Shown in pieces: positions 54,176-63,444 of a stretch of DNA of 64,000 bases (position 1 is its first letter; the number at the start of each line of letters is the position of its first letter). Both the position numbers and the translations under genes were made by a program. This DNA comes from Blastocatellia bacterium. GTDB lineage: Bacteria > Acidobacteriota > Blastocatellia > Pyrinomonadales > Pyrinomonadaceae. Location: contig JAEUQK010000030.1 in NCBI GenBank assembly GCA_016789265.1, positions 1 through 64,000 of the forward strand. The letters run 5' to 3'. Below the pieces are notes generated by a model, which saw only the letters and a list, made by a program, of their open reading frames with translations, was not told where the DNA came from and did not search any database.

Positions 54176-55432
54176 TCAACGGAGCATTGATCTGACGCGG
54201 TCGAGGCTGCCATCGTTCGGAGCAGGCTTTAATCCGAGGATCTTGCACATAAGCTCGTAAACATCAACGTTCGGGAATGGTTCAGAAACAAAACCTTTTT
54301 TGAACGCCGAACCATGAGCGATGAATGTGGCTCTCATTGATCCCAAAGCGTTATCGTAGCCGTGAGCTCCCCTAGGCTGTGTGGGATCGTCAACCTCCTT
54401 CATCCAGTCATCGTATCGTTTGTGATTCGACGTTGACCATCCTTCCTGGGACGAACAGATAATAGGCGCGACCCGTTTACCGTCGCGATAGTGCAACCGC
54501 TCTGGAATATCTGCCTTCTTCCAACAGGTCACGTGCGGTAAACCTTTTATCTTTTCAAAAATAGAGTCTTCCTTACCTGGCTTTGGAAAGATCTGCACGA
54601 TCTCACCGGTCCATAGGATCCGTTCCGCATCGTCAAAATCAAAATGGTCGTCAAGAAACGTCACGTTTCGAACGTCTACACTCGCCATTCCGTGATCCGA
54701 AACGATTATTACATTCACCTGTTTGTCGATCCCGCGAAGTTTTAACCCTGACATCAGACGATCGATCGACGCATCTACATCCCAGACGGCATATTTCGTC
54801 TCTTCCGCGTCGGGGCCGAATTCGTGGCCCGCATCGTCAACGTCGCTGAAATAGAGCGTGATCATCGTTGGGCGGTTAGAGATCGGATTGTCCAGCCACG
54901 ATAACACCTTGTCAACCCGCATATTGTTCGGCACTCTGCCGTTGTAGTACCGCGATTTCCACAGATTGATGCGTTCGATCGGAGCTTCGGTTCCTACGAA
55001 GAAGTAACTGCCGGAGAGCTGTCCCTGCTTCTGTGCTGTAACCCAGATCGGCTCGCCGCCCCACCATCTGGGATTACGTACCTCCTCCCTCTTACTCATT
55101 GTGAAAACGGTATCAAAATCAAAAACGTTGTTCTCGACGATTCCATGGTGTGCAGGATAAAGCCCTGTTGCGATCGTGTAATGGTTTGGAAACGTCTTCG
55201 TGGGAAACGACGGGATCATCCATTTAGCCCGAACGCCCTCATTTGCAACCCTCGTCAATGCCGGAGGCTTAAACCGATCAAGGTAATCGGACCGCATACC
55301 GTCGATCGAGATAAGAATGACCGTTGGTTTAAGATCTTTGATCTTTGTCTGTGAGAGAACTGACGCTGCGAAGAAAAGACACAGCAGCAGGGCGAACCGC
55401 CATCGACCGAGAGAATACCGATGTTTAGACAT
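54176..55432 (-). CDS. Type I phosphodiesterase/nucleotide pyrophosphatase-like enzyme
   Basis: About 418 residues from ATG 55432; the long upstream extension lacks a start and is replaced by this one with a signal peptide (about 10-27, cleavage near VLS-QT). Alkaline phosphatase superfamily: LISIDGMRSDYL (Asp metal ligand), FPTKTFPNHYTIATGLYPAHHG (Thr nucleophile), YFSDVDDAGHEFGPD (Asp, His), VSDHGMA (Asp-His), and a C-terminal Asp/His pair. Like ENPP enzymes; exported, probably cleaves nucleotide or lipid diesters. Neighbour of no pathway gene. Confidence 0.9.
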   Translation of the reverse strand: MSKHRYSLGRWRFALLLCLFFAASVLSQTKIKDLKPTVILISIDGMRSDYLDRFKPPALTRVANEGVRAKWMIPSFPTKTFPNHYTIATGLYPAHHGIVENNVFDFDTVFTMSKREEVRNPRWWGGEPIWVTAQKQGQLSGSYFFVGTEAPIERINLWKSRYYNGRVPNNMRVDKVLSWLDNPISNRPTMITLYFSDVDDAGHEFGPDAEETKYAVWDVDASIDRLMSGLKLRGIDKQVNVIIVSDHGMASVDVRNVTFLDDHFDFDDAERILWTGEIVQIFPKPGKEDSIFEKIKGLPHVTCWKKADIPERLHYRDGKRVAPIICSSQEGWSTSNHKRYDDWMKEVDDPTQPRGAHGYDNALGSMRATFIAHGSAFKKGFVSEPFPNVDVYELMCKILGLKPAPNDGSLDRVRSMLR

Positions 55433-55522
55433 ATGATTTTCTAGTGTTTGAACTCTTGACCGCTTGTCGACTATTATAGCCGCGAACGTATCCGCATCAA
55501 ATTCAAACCGGGAGAACTCTTT

Positions 55523-56299
55523 GTGAACAAAACATCTTCGAAACCCACACTCGTTATTTGTCTGTCCATCATCGCGTCCGTCGGACTGGCGTGTAACAGC
55601 CTTAACAAGAACGAGAGAGTCTCGCCAGCACAGTCGAACGATACGAGGTCTACCGACAATCCGACCGCACCAACAAGCACAGCATCGACGACAACGGGAA
55701 GCCACGAGATCGCAGGCAATTACACGATAACCGGGACCAACGAAGGCGGCGGGGGAAGCTATGGCGGCGAGCTAAAGGTCACAAGACGTGATGAGGTGTA
55801 TCAATTCAGCTGGTCGAGCGGCGGCCGGACGTATGACGGTGTCGGCGTTCGAACGGATGACAACATTGCAGTGGCGTTTACCGAAGGAAGCGACGGGAAA
55901 GGCTGCGGGGTAGTGTTATACAACATTGCAAGCGACGGTTCGCTCGAAGGTAAGGCTGGTTATTGGGGTGTGAACAAGTCGGAGCTTGAGATAGCTACGC
56001 GCAAGTCTGGCACGGAGCTGGAAGGGACATATGATGTCGTCGGATCTGCTCCCAACGGTACCGAATATAAGGGCAAACTTTCCGTTAATAAAGCGGGTGT
56101 CGGTTATTCGTTCATGTGGGATACAGGCACGACAACCAATGGCTTCGGCGTGCGGACAGGCAACAAGGTTGCGGCCGGTCTTGGCGGAAAGCAGTGCGGC
56201 TTTGTCAGCTACGAGATCAAGTCCGACGGCACGCTTGAAGGCAAGTGGGGCGGACAAAGCTCGACGTCAATTGGCACTGAGATCGCGAAAAGGAAATAA
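55523..56299 (+). CDS. Lipoprotein-like protein with two tandem domains
   Basis: 258 residues, GTG start with GGGAG upstream. N-terminal signal with Cys24 in a VGLAC context, a likely lipobox, then a Ser/Thr/Asn/Pro linker (about 30-62). Two internal repeats, each with GxYxVxGxxxxGxxYxGxLxVx..xY.FxW.xG....GxGVRTxxxxA....G..CG.V.Y.I.SDG.LEGK: residues about 66-160 and 168-255. A duplicated beta-domain. Possible surface or periplasmic ligand-binding protein. Unknown family. Confidence 0.7.
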   Translation: MNKTSSKPTLVICLSIIASVGLACNSLNKNERVSPAQSNDTRSTDNPTAPTSTASTTTGSHEIAGNYTITGTNEGGGGSYGGELKVTRRDEVYQFSWSSGGRTYDGVGVRTDDNIAVAFTEGSDGKGCGVVLYNIASDGSLEGKAGYWGVNKSELEIATRKSGTELEGTYDVVGSAPNGTEYKGKLSVNKAGVGYSFMWDTGTTTNGFGVRTGNKVAAGLGGKQCGFVSYEIKSDGTLEGKWGGQSSTSIGTEIAKRK

Positions 56300-56309
56300 T
56301 AACTGTCGA

Positions 56310-56585
56310 GTGGCGGTTTATGTCGATAGTTTGCGTGATCATGGCTGGCGGCACGGCCCGTCATGCCATTTGATCGCGGATACCGTAGACGAATTGGTGG
56401 AATTCGCCGTCGGGATGGGCCTCAGGCCCGAATGGTTTCAACCTAAAAGCTCGCCGCATTTTGATCTCACCGAAGAGGGGAGAAAACTTGCCATCCAACA
56501 CGGTGCGGTCGAAGTGAATCAAAGGGAATTGATCGCGATACTAAGAAGGATCCGGGCCGCGAACAAAAAAGGGGATTTTGAATAA
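56310..56585 (+). CDS. DUF4031-family small protein
   Basis: 91 residues from GTG 56310, ten bases after the lipoprotein stop. MAVYVD start, WRHGPSCHLIAD, ELVEFAVGMGLRPEWFQ, HFDLTE, and KLAIQHGAVEVNQRELI match the DUF4031 pattern (small soluble proteins of about 80-90 residues, with conserved His/Asp/Trp). Function unknown. It begins ten bases after the preceding gene and three bases before the next, so likely an operon member. Confidence 0.8.
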   Translation: MAVYVDSLRDHGWRHGPSCHLIADTVDELVEFAVGMGLRPEWFQPKSSPHFDLTEEGRKLAIQHGAVEVNQRELIAILRRIRAANKKGDFE

Positions 56586-56588
56586 AGA

Positions 56589-57083
56589 ATGAAGACCTTT
56601 GCATTGCTTACAGCGTTGACGATCTGCTTTTATACGACCGGATGCGAAGTCCAAAGCGATATAACCAAGAAGAGTCTGGAAAAATTTCAGCCCACACCAA
56701 CACCGGAAAAGGTTCCGGTCGTCGAAGAGCCGATCGATCCCGCCGACGTGGTGACGGCGGACACCGCTGTTCAGGGCCCGCAGATATTCATTAGCCGCGC
56801 CACGGACAAAAAGAAGATTAACTGCGACAAATATAACCGCGTAATGGTTAACGGAAACGATCACGTTGTCGAAATAAAGGGTGCGTGTAGTCAGTTAATG
56901 GTGAATGGCAATAACAATCAGGTTACGTTGAACGCCGCGTCAGAAATTATCACCAACGGAACCAGCAACACGGTTCAGTATTCGAAATACGTTAACGGGA
57001 AAAAGCCAACGATCACAGATAATTCACGTGTCAACACGATAACTAAGTCTGATACAGCTGCTTCCGCTACTCCTGCAAAGTAA
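56589..57083 (+). CDS. Small lipoprotein with DUF3060-like region
   Basis: 164 residues. Signal with Cys19 in YTTGC, probable lipobox. Linker rich in Pro/Thr/Glu (about 32-60), then a short beta-helix-like region (about 75-140: YNRVMVNGNDHVVEIKGACSQLMVNGNNNQVTLNAASEIITNGTSNTVQY), an N-G/N-x-N repeat pattern seen in DUF3060 proteins. No enzyme motif. A tail rich in Ala/Thr/Pro. Converges tightly on the cupin gene. Confidence 0.7.
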   Translation: MKTFALLTALTICFYTTGCEVQSDITKKSLEKFQPTPTPEKVPVVEEPIDPADVVTADTAVQGPQIFISRATDKKKINCDKYNRVMVNGNDHVVEIKGACSQLMVNGNNNQVTLNAASEIITNGTSNTVQYSKYVNGKKPTITDNSRVNTITKSDTAASATPAK

Positions 57084-57085
57084 TC

Positions 57086-57973
57086 CTAGAAGGCAGCTAA
57101 CAGCACCTCGCTTGGTTCAACACACTCGTATCCGTCGATACGCTCACTGTCGCAGATAAACGCTCCACCAGCTGATGCCTCCGCGATGGAACCATCCATC
57201 AACGTCGACTTGATCTTGCCCGCGAGTACGAAGCAGAAGATGATCTGACGGTTATCGGAGAAAACTTTGAGATCAAATGAAGTGTCTTTATATCGGATCA
57301 CTTTTACGTCGGCAAAACCGTCGGTCGCGGCCATAAGTCCGGTATCGCGAACACTCTCGTCAAGATGATCTGCTGCAATGTGTCGCGCGAATCGCTGCCC
57401 GTGGAAGACGCGATCCGGTTTTATCTCTGCCGTCGGCAGTGTTATTTCGTGTTCGACCCAGGTTTCGTGGACAGCCGGCAAACCAAGTTCGACGACTTCC
57501 GAACGAGCCTCGGCCCATAGGACACGGTGGCGGATCTCCGGCGGCTGCAGCACGCAATCGCCCGGATGCAGCCAAAACGGCTCGCCCTGGTCTTCGTAAA
57601 CGACCCTGATCGCTCCGCGCACGCAGTAGATCATCTGAAACCGGACCTTGTGGTAATGAACGTAGTCTGGCACGTCGCCACCCTCGGTCAGCCGTATGTG
57701 CGAAGCGATCAGCTTTCCGCCAAGCCGGCCCGGAATGAGATCACGGTACATCATCCCAGCACGACCGGTGATCCACATATCGGAACATTCCGCGGGCGGT
57801 CCCGACTTTTCGAGCCGTATTCTTTCGCTGCCACGCGACAGCAACGCGGCAGCAGGCGAATCTGCCGGAACGATCATGTCGAGCCGATAGCCAAACTCCG
57901 AAGTATATAGTGCGATAGACGCGCCGATATCATCAACGAATAGTGTTTCAGGGTTGTCTGAACCGTGTTTCAC
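57086..57973 (-). CDS. Cupin protein with N-terminal glyoxalase-like region
   Basis: 295 residues. An N-terminal stretch (about 1-55, LFVDDIGASIALYTSEFGYRLDMIVP) looks like half of a glyoxalase/dioxygenase (VOC) fold. A cupin follows (about 95-180: HYHKVRFQMIYCVRGAIRVVYEDQGEPFWLHPGDCVLQPPEIRHRV), with His residues that could bind metal. A second beta-rich region closes the protein. Its start overlaps the pirin gene by 4 bases, so they form a unit. Enzyme activity unknown; VOC plus cupin fusion is unusual. Confidence 0.7.
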   Translation of the reverse strand: MKHGSDNPETLFVDDIGASIALYTSEFGYRLDMIVPADSPAAALLSRGSERIRLEKSGPPAECSDMWITGRAGMMYRDLIPGRLGGKLIASHIRLTEGGDVPDYVHYHKVRFQMIYCVRGAIRVVYEDQGEPFWLHPGDCVLQPPEIRHRVLWAEARSEVVELGLPAVHETWVEHEITLPTAEIKPDRVFHGQRFARHIAADHLDESVRDTGLMAATDGFADVKVIRYKDTSFDLKVFSDNRQIIFCFVLAGKIKSTLMDGSIAEASAGGAFICDSERIDGYECVEPSEVLLAAF

Positions 57974-58860
57974 AGCAGTTCCATTCGCAGGGCTTCTGCT
58001 TCATCGGTAGCCGAAGATATTTTGCGATATTTATTCACGGGTGCGAATTCGCCGTCTTCCCAGTCTTTCAAGCGCTGTTTAGCTTCTCCGATGGTGTCGG
58101 TTATGAAGTTCCAGTAGATGACAGTCGGTTCAGGGAGAGGTTCACCCCCGATCAGTACGAACTTCGAATCGCTCAAAGCATCGAATCCAAACATGTCACC
58201 GGTTGAAAGTTTTCCGAGGTCGTGCCGAGTCAACGTCCTATCTCCGATCCGAACCTCACCTTCGGCAACATACACAGCGAGTTCGTGCGACGGGTTTACG
58301 CCAAATTGGTGTGATGTCCCTGCGGCTGCTCTGATGTCGATGTAAACAAGATCCTGATAGGTCGGTATCGGCGAACGCTTGCCGTCAATCTCGCCGGCGA
58401 TCACCGTCATCGAGAATTCGTCGCCGTCGATCTTCGGGAGAACGTCTTTCGAGAAGTGGTCAAACGCCGGGTCGGTCTTTCGGTTGTCGTGCGGCAGCCC
58501 TACCCAACTCTGCAGGCCATGAACTCTTGGCTGAAGTTCGGTCACCTGTTCGCTGTGCGTTATGCCTCGGCCGGAGGTCATCCAATTCACGTCGCCGGGA
58601 TATATCTTCTGCTGATAGTCGAGCGAATCGGTATGAAAGATCTCGCCTTCGTATAAATACGTCACCGTCTGCAGGCCCACATGCGGATGCGGGGGCACGT
58701 CGAACAACTCGGGCGTGATGTTCGGCTGGTCGAAGTGATCAAGGAAAACAAAACCGCCGACCCTTCGAAGCTCCCGTCTCGGCAACGCCCGATGCACCAC
58801 GAAATCGCCGGGAAGGAACGACTTGCTCGCTGGTAGGATTACGTCAACGGTTCGATTCAT
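57970..58860 (-). CDS. Pirin-family protein
   Basis: About 296 residues from ATG 58860 (TTG 58872 is a weaker option). Two cupin domains: conserved HPHVGLQTVTYLYEGEIFHTDSLDY and MTSGRGITHSEQ patterns of the pirin N-terminal metal-binding domain (His residues about 60-115), and a second domain with PVNKYRKISS end. Pirins are metal-dependent, some with quercetinase activity, others regulatory. Co-transcribed with the cupin gene. Confidence 0.9.
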   Translation of the reverse strand: MNRTVDVILPASKSFLPGDFVVHRALPRRELRRVGGFVFLDHFDQPNITPELFDVPPHPHVGLQTVTYLYEGEIFHTDSLDYQQKIYPGDVNWMTSGRGITHSEQVTELQPRVHGLQSWVGLPHDNRKTDPAFDHFSKDVLPKIDGDEFSMTVIAGEIDGKRSPIPTYQDLVYIDIRAAAGTSHQFGVNPSHELAVYVAEGEVRIGDRTLTRHDLGKLSTGDMFGFDALSDSKFVLIGGEPLPEPTVIYWNFITDTIGEAKQRLKDWEDGEFAPVNKYRKISSATDEAEALRMELL

Positions 58861-58875
58861 TTTTAGATCCAAGAC

Positions 58876-59166
58876 TCAGTATTCCCCGTTGACGCTTCCG
58901 ACCGCGAACAGAACCCAAAGATATATCGTCGGAAAAACGACTGCGGAACTAATCAAGCCTAGACCAGCGTGAGTTTTATTCAAGGCAAGGGTCACGAACC
59001 CCACAATTCCGCATAATGTGGCGAGCCCGGCGCTCAAAAAGAGAAACGATACAGTAGCGTATCCGCGGGCCCATCCGTCCTGCATAACCAAAGCAACGAC
59101 GGCTAGGGAAGCACCTAGGACCGCGGACATTAGGTTAGGAGCAAGAAAACTATTGATTCGGCTCAT
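58876..59166 (-). CDS. Small integral membrane protein
   Basis: 96 residues, three membrane helices (about 13-29, 36-61, 67-90) with short loops and no known motif. It sits 15 bases upstream of pirin on the same strand and 31 bases downstream of asnS, so it may be part of the asnS-to-cupin transcript. Function unknown. Confidence 0.6.
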   Translation of the reverse strand: MSRINSFLAPNLMSAVLGASLAVVALVMQDGWARGYATVSFLFLSAGLATLCGIVGFVTLALNKTHAGLGLISSAVVFPTIYLWVLFAVGSVNGEY

Positions 59167-59197
59167 CGGATGACGCTTCTCCTTGGATTCATAAGCA

Positions 59198-60508
59198 CTA
59201 GGGCTGCAATCTATAAAGCATCCTCGGAAACGGTATCGTCTCTCTCACGTGTTCGATTCCCGCCATCCAGGCGGTGCAGCGTTCGATGCCCATGCCGAAG
59301 CCGGCGTGGGGGACGGAGCCGTATCGGCGAAGGTCAAGGTACCATTCAAATGATTCGCGCGGAAGGTTGTGAGCCTCAAGCTGTTTTTCTAGATACTCGA
59401 GCGATGCGGCTCGTTCGCCGCCGCCGATGATCTCACCGTAGCCTTCGGGTGCGAGCAGGTCAATGCCAAGGGCACATTCCGGTCGGTCCTTATCGACCTC
59501 GAAATAGAACCCCTTGATGGCAGTCGGGAAATGGTGGACGAACACCGGCAGCCCGAACTGCTTCGACAGAAACGTCTCGTCCGGGGCTCCGAAATCGCCG
59601 CCCCATTCGAAGTTGTTCTCAAGCTCGCCTTTCGCGTGGCCTTCCTGGAGCATCTTCACCGCATCGTCATAATGCAGACGCGGGAACGGTCCTTTGATCG
59701 CTTCGAGAATCGACGTGTCGCGTTCGAGGGTTTTCAATTCCTCTTGACGGTCGGCCAAAACTCTCTCGACAATGGCAAGGATCAGCCCTTCGCCGAGGTC
59801 CATCATATCCTCGAAGCCGGCATAAGCAACTTCGGGCTCGACCATCCAAAATTCGGTCAAGTGACGACGTGTCTTTGATTTTTCCGCTCGAAACGTCGGG
59901 CCGAACGCATAGGATTTACCGAACGCAGCGGCCGTTGCTTCGTTGTAAAGCTGACCGGATTGTGTGAGGTAAGCCTTATCATCTCCGAAATAATCGACCT
60001 CAAATAGCGTGGTCGTGCCTTCGCACGCGGCGGGAGTGAAGATCGGCGTATCGGCGAGCGTGAAACCGTTGTTATCAAAGAAGTCGCGTACAGATTTGAT
60101 CACCGTATGGCGGACTTTTAGAACGGCATGCTGTTTCTTCGAGCGGATCCACAGATGTCGGTGATCCATCAGGAACTCGGTTCCGTGTTCCTTTGGGGTG
60201 ATCGGATAGTCGTGAACGTTCTGCAGCACTTCGACATTTTTAACGTCTATCTCGACCCCGATCGATGAGCGTTCGTCCGCCTTAACGGTTCCCGTGACAA
60301 TGATCGAAGACTCTTGGCCTAACGACTTGGCCGTCTCGAAAACGGCTTCGTCGTTTCCCTTGAAAACCACGCACTGCACGATGCCCGTGCCGTCGCGAAG
60401 CTGCAGGAAAACAAGTTTTCCGCTTGATCGCGAATTATAAAGCCAGCCTTTTAAGGTGACTTCGTGCCCTATTTGATCCTTAAGTTGGTTAATATATGTT
60501 TGCGACAT
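59198..60508 (-). CDS. asnS: Asparaginyl-tRNA synthetase
   Basis: 436 residues, class IIb synthetase. N-terminal OB-fold (about 5-100: [26 protein letters not shown]), then the catalytic core with ...[23 protein letters not shown] (motif 2) and the C-terminal [16 protein letters not shown] (motif 3). Asn-type rather than Asp-type by length and the [19 protein letters not shown] block. Presence implies direct Asn-tRNA formation. Confidence 0.95.
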   Translation of the reverse strand: MSQTYINQLKDQIGHEVTLKGWLYNSRSSGKLVFLQLRDGTGIVQCVVFKGNDEAVFETAKSLGQESSIIVTGTVKADERSSIGVEIDVKNVEVLQNVHDYPITPKEHGTEFLMDHRHLWIRSKKQHAVLKVRHTVIKSVRDFFDNNGFTLADTPIFTPAACEGTTTLFEVDYFGDDKAYLTQSGQLYNEATAAAFGKSYAFGPTFRAEKSKTRRHLTEFWMVEPEVAYAGFEDMMDLGEGLILAIVERVLADRQEELKTLERDTSILEAIKGPFPRLHYDDAVKMLQEGHAKGELENNFEWGGDFGAPDETFLSKQFGLPVFVHHFPTAIKGFYFEVDKDRPECALGIDLLAPEGYGEIIGGGERAASLEYLEKQLEAHNLPRESFEWYLDLRRYGSVPHAGFGMGIERCTAWMAGIEHVRETIPFPRMLYRLQP

Positions 60509-60654
60509 CGAATTGTTATCAGGCTAGCCGGTCGTTGGTGCAGCCCCCATTTCGGCGAAATCTTCGAGTTCAAGTTTAATAAATGCAGCAGCTGAGCACA
60601 AAAAGCGAATGTGCTACGACAGAGGTTGGTGAAGAAATAGGAAAAGACCTGCGC

Positions 60655-61023
60655 TCAGCCTGGATTTACTTCGATCGAGTTTTTCCCGCTCATATAAGAG
60701 ATCGAATCGATCCGATGAGCCTCAGACGTTATCTCCTCCATATTTGACTGTACTTTCGTATATAGATGGTAGGTCCAGCCCGAATAATGCAATGTGACGT
60801 GTTTATAGTATGCCCCTTTATAAGGCTCATACTGGTGCCAGCCTTCACTGCGTAAGTAGACCTTTCGTTTGCGATTATTTCCGCGTGCCGCCCAAAAAAG
60901 ATCCTTTATGAAACTAGGTTTTGAATACATTCCCGCGCTGGCGTCCACGACGGCATTAATGCTGTCCAGTTCATCCCAAGTCACATTTATTCTTTCGCCT
61001 TCAAAGGGTTCGACAACGATCAT
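60655..61023 (-). CDS. Small protein of unknown function
   Basis: 122 residues, no signal peptide or membrane helix. Features a Trp/Tyr-rich middle (WHQYEPYKGAYYKHVTLHYSGWTYHLYT) and a predicted beta-rich C-terminal part. No recognised family. Base use is not obviously different from neighbours. Could be a small cytosolic binding protein; confidence in coding is moderate because no ribosome binding site decides the start. Confidence 0.55.
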   Translation of the reverse strand: MIVVEPFEGERINVTWDELDSINAVVDASAGMYSKPSFIKDLFWAARGNNRKRKVYLRSEGWHQYEPYKGAYYKHVTLHYSGWTYHLYTKVQSNMEEITSEAHRIDSISYMSGKNSIEVNPG

Positions 61024-61167
61024 ATTCAGTAAACGTAGTTGACCGCTTTTGAAGCGGTTGATTGAAAATTGGTGTTTAATTTCGAATGGTGAACTGCATC
61101 AATATATCACAGACAGGATGTTGTCACTTATTGACTTAATACGCATCAATCAGCATTCTTGACGAAT

Positions 61168-62997
61168 ATGGGGAAGGAAGGAAAGAAGAAGATTGATTAT
61201 TCAAGCGCGTGGGCAGAAGCTCGCAAGATCGTTTGGAACGCGCGGTGGCGACTTGCATTCGGATCGGTCCTGATGTTGATCTCCCGGCTCGCTGGAATGG
61301 TTCTTCCGGCCTCGACCAAATACATCGGCGACGAGGTATTCGCGAAAGGGAATTATGCACTCATAAAATGGATCGCTCTTGCGATCGGTATTTCTACACT
61401 CATCCAGGGCTTGACCGGCTTTGCTCTTTCCCAGGTGCTCGGCGTAGCCGCTCAACGCGCTATAACCGAAATGCGTAAGCGAGTGCAACAACGCATTGAA
61501 CGCCTTCCGATCTCTTACTTTGATTCAACACAGAGTGGCCAGCTCATTTCGCGAATAATGAACGACGCCGAGGGAATTCGAAACCTGGTCGGCACTGGGT
61601 TGGGACAGATCCTTGGAAGTCTTGTCACGGCGACGATCGCTATCGGTGTTCTTTTTTATCTAAACTGGCAACTAACGATCGCCACGATCATCGTTCTACT
61701 AGTATTCGGTGCTGCCTTGCTCTATGCGTTTAAGGTCCTCAGGCCAATATTTCGCGAGAGGAATGAGATAAATGCCGAAGTCACCGGTCGTCTTGGCGAA
61801 AGCCTTGGCGGTATCCGAATAGTAAAAGCATACACGGCTGAAAAGCGGGAAGAACTCTCGTTTGCTCGGGGCGCGCACAAACTGTTTCGTAACATTGCGA
61901 AGACTGTAACCGGCGTCTCGGCGATCAGTTCATTTTCTTCGATCGTGATAGGTGCAGTCGCTGTAGTCATGATAGTGATCGGTGGAAATGCGGTTCAAAC
62001 GCAATCGATGACGCTCGGCGATTTCCTGATGTACATTTCGTTCACGTTTCTTTTGGCAATGCCCGTCGTCGAGTTGACTTCGATCGGGACGCAGATAACC
62101 GAGGCTCTCGCCGGTCTCGATCGAATTCGGGAAGTGATGGCGATGACGACCGAGGACGAAGAAGACTCAAAAAAGGCTTCGTTGCCTCATATTGAAGGAC
62201 GGATCGAGTTTCACGACGTTGAATTTGAATATGAAAAAGACGTTCCGGTCTTAAAGGGAATCACCTTTGATTCTGACGCCGGATCTACTACGGCCCTTGT
62301 AGGCTCGAGCGGCTCCGGAAAGAGTACGATCCTTAGCCTTGTGTTGAACTTTATCCAGCCAACGAAAGGTGTGATCAAGATCGACGGACACGATCTCCGA
62401 TCTGTCAAGCTAAGGGATTATCGGTCGCACCTTGGAGTTGTCCTGCAGGATAACTTCCTTTTTGACGGAACGATCCTGGATAATATTCGCTTTTCAAATC
62501 CCGAGGCTGATATCGATAAGATCAAGGAGGTCTGTCGAATCGCTAACGCTGACGAATTCATTGAAAAGTTTCCCAATTCTTACAAAACGATCGTCGGCGA
62601 ACGCGGGGTTAAACTCTCCGGCGGACAAAGGCAACGTATCGCGATCGCTCGTGCTCTGTTAGCTGATCCGAGAATACTGATACTTGATGAAGCAACTTCA
62701 TCTCTCGACAGCGAGTCTGAGGCGTTGATTCAAGAAGGGCTGAATCGCCTGAGAAAAGGTAGAACGACGTTCGTAATTGCTCACAGGCTGTCTACGATCC
62801 GGAGTGCTGACCAAATCCTTGTTGTTGAATCAGGCGAAATCCTTGAGCGCGGTTCACATGACGAACTTATGGATCTTGGGGGACGCTATAAACAACTCTA
62901 CGATAAGCAATACCGATACGAGCAAAACTTGTTCGTTAATCCGGGCGAAGATTTTACTTCGAACCAATCGGCAACGATGGCTAGATCAAAACTCTGA
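61168..62997 (+). CDS. ABC exporter, fused permease and ATPase
   Basis: About 609 residues from ATG 61168 (TTG 61159 weaker). N-terminal six-helix transmembrane domain (about 25-310) and C-terminal nucleotide-binding domain with Walker A GSSGSGKST (about 372-380), signature LSGGQRQR, Walker B ILILDEATSSLD, and switch His in IAHRLST. Half-transporter of the MsbA/LmrA/HlyB-like type; homodimer expected. Could export lipid A, peptides or drugs; nothing next to it specifies the cargo. Confidence 0.92.
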   Translation: MGKEGKKKIDYSSAWAEARKIVWNARWRLAFGSVLMLISRLAGMVLPASTKYIGDEVFAKGNYALIKWIALAIGISTLIQGLTGFALSQVLGVAAQRAITEMRKRVQQRIERLPISYFDSTQSGQLISRIMNDAEGIRNLVGTGLGQILGSLVTATIAIGVLFYLNWQLTIATIIVLLVFGAALLYAFKVLRPIFRERNEINAEVTGRLGESLGGIRIVKAYTAEKREELSFARGAHKLFRNIAKTVTGVSAISSFSSIVIGAVAVVMIVIGGNAVQTQSMTLGDFLMYISFTFLLAMPVVELTSIGTQITEALAGLDRIREVMAMTTEDEEDSKKASLPHIEGRIEFHDVEFEYEKDVPVLKGITFDSDAGSTTALVGSSGSGKSTILSLVLNFIQPTKGVIKIDGHDLRSVKLRDYRSHLGVVLQDNFLFDGTILDNIRFSNPEADIDKIKEVCRIANADEFIEKFPNSYKTIVGERGVKLSGGQRQRIAIARALLADPRILILDEATSSLDSESEALIQEGLNRLRKGRTTFVIAHRLSTIRSADQILVVESGEILERGSHDELMDLGGRYKQLYDKQYRYEQNLFVNPGEDFTSNQSATMARSKL

Positions 62998-63000
62998 CTC

Positions 63001-63444
63001 ATGAAGACCATGGCTGAAACGCAAACTTATCAAAACCATACACGCTGGTTTCCTCTCTTTCATTTTGTTATTACCCCGCTGCTCGCCGTCCTGATCATTT
63101 GGGCGGCAGCTTGTATGATGATGGAATTTCAATGGTGGCGGGTCCAGATCTTACTCCTTGCGATCTCTGTCGGGCTCGTTGGCCTCGCCGCCCGCATTCA
63201 GGCGTTAAAAGTACAGGACCGGCTGATCCATCTCGAAGAAACCCTCAGGTACTCACGGCTGCTTGATCCGGAATTGGCTGAAAAAGCAAAAGGACTTAAG
63301 TTGAGCCAGATAATCGCCCTGAGGTTTGCATCAGACGAAGAGTTGCCGGATATTGTCCGTCGGACTATTTCCGGAGAATTTGCCACGCCCAAAGATATTA
63401 AACTTGCGATCAGAAGCTGGCGGGGTGATCATCGCCGAGTTTGA
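63001..63444 (+). CDS. DUF6526-family membrane protein
   Basis: 147 residues. Two membrane helices (about 23-42, 48-68), then a cytosolic region with QDRLIHLEETLRYSRLL and IIALRFASDEELPDIVRRTI, a pattern of the DUF6526 family. Begins three bases after the ABC exporter stop. Its 3' end overlaps the convergent kinase-like gene by 16 bases. Role unknown; probably co-expressed with the exporter. Confidence 0.75.
   Translation: MKTMAETQTYQNHTRWFPLFHFVITPLLAVLIIWAAACMMMEFQWWRVQILLLAISVGLVGLAARIQALKVQDRLIHLEETLRYSRLLDPELAEKAKGLKLSQIIALRFASDEELPDIVRRTISGEFATPKDIKLAIRSWRGDHRRV

Noticed and set aside
55433-55705. Long N-terminal extension of the phosphodiesterase
   Set aside because: Very Arg/Cys rich, antisense to the start of the lipoprotein gene, and followed by a normal signal peptide from ATG 55432.
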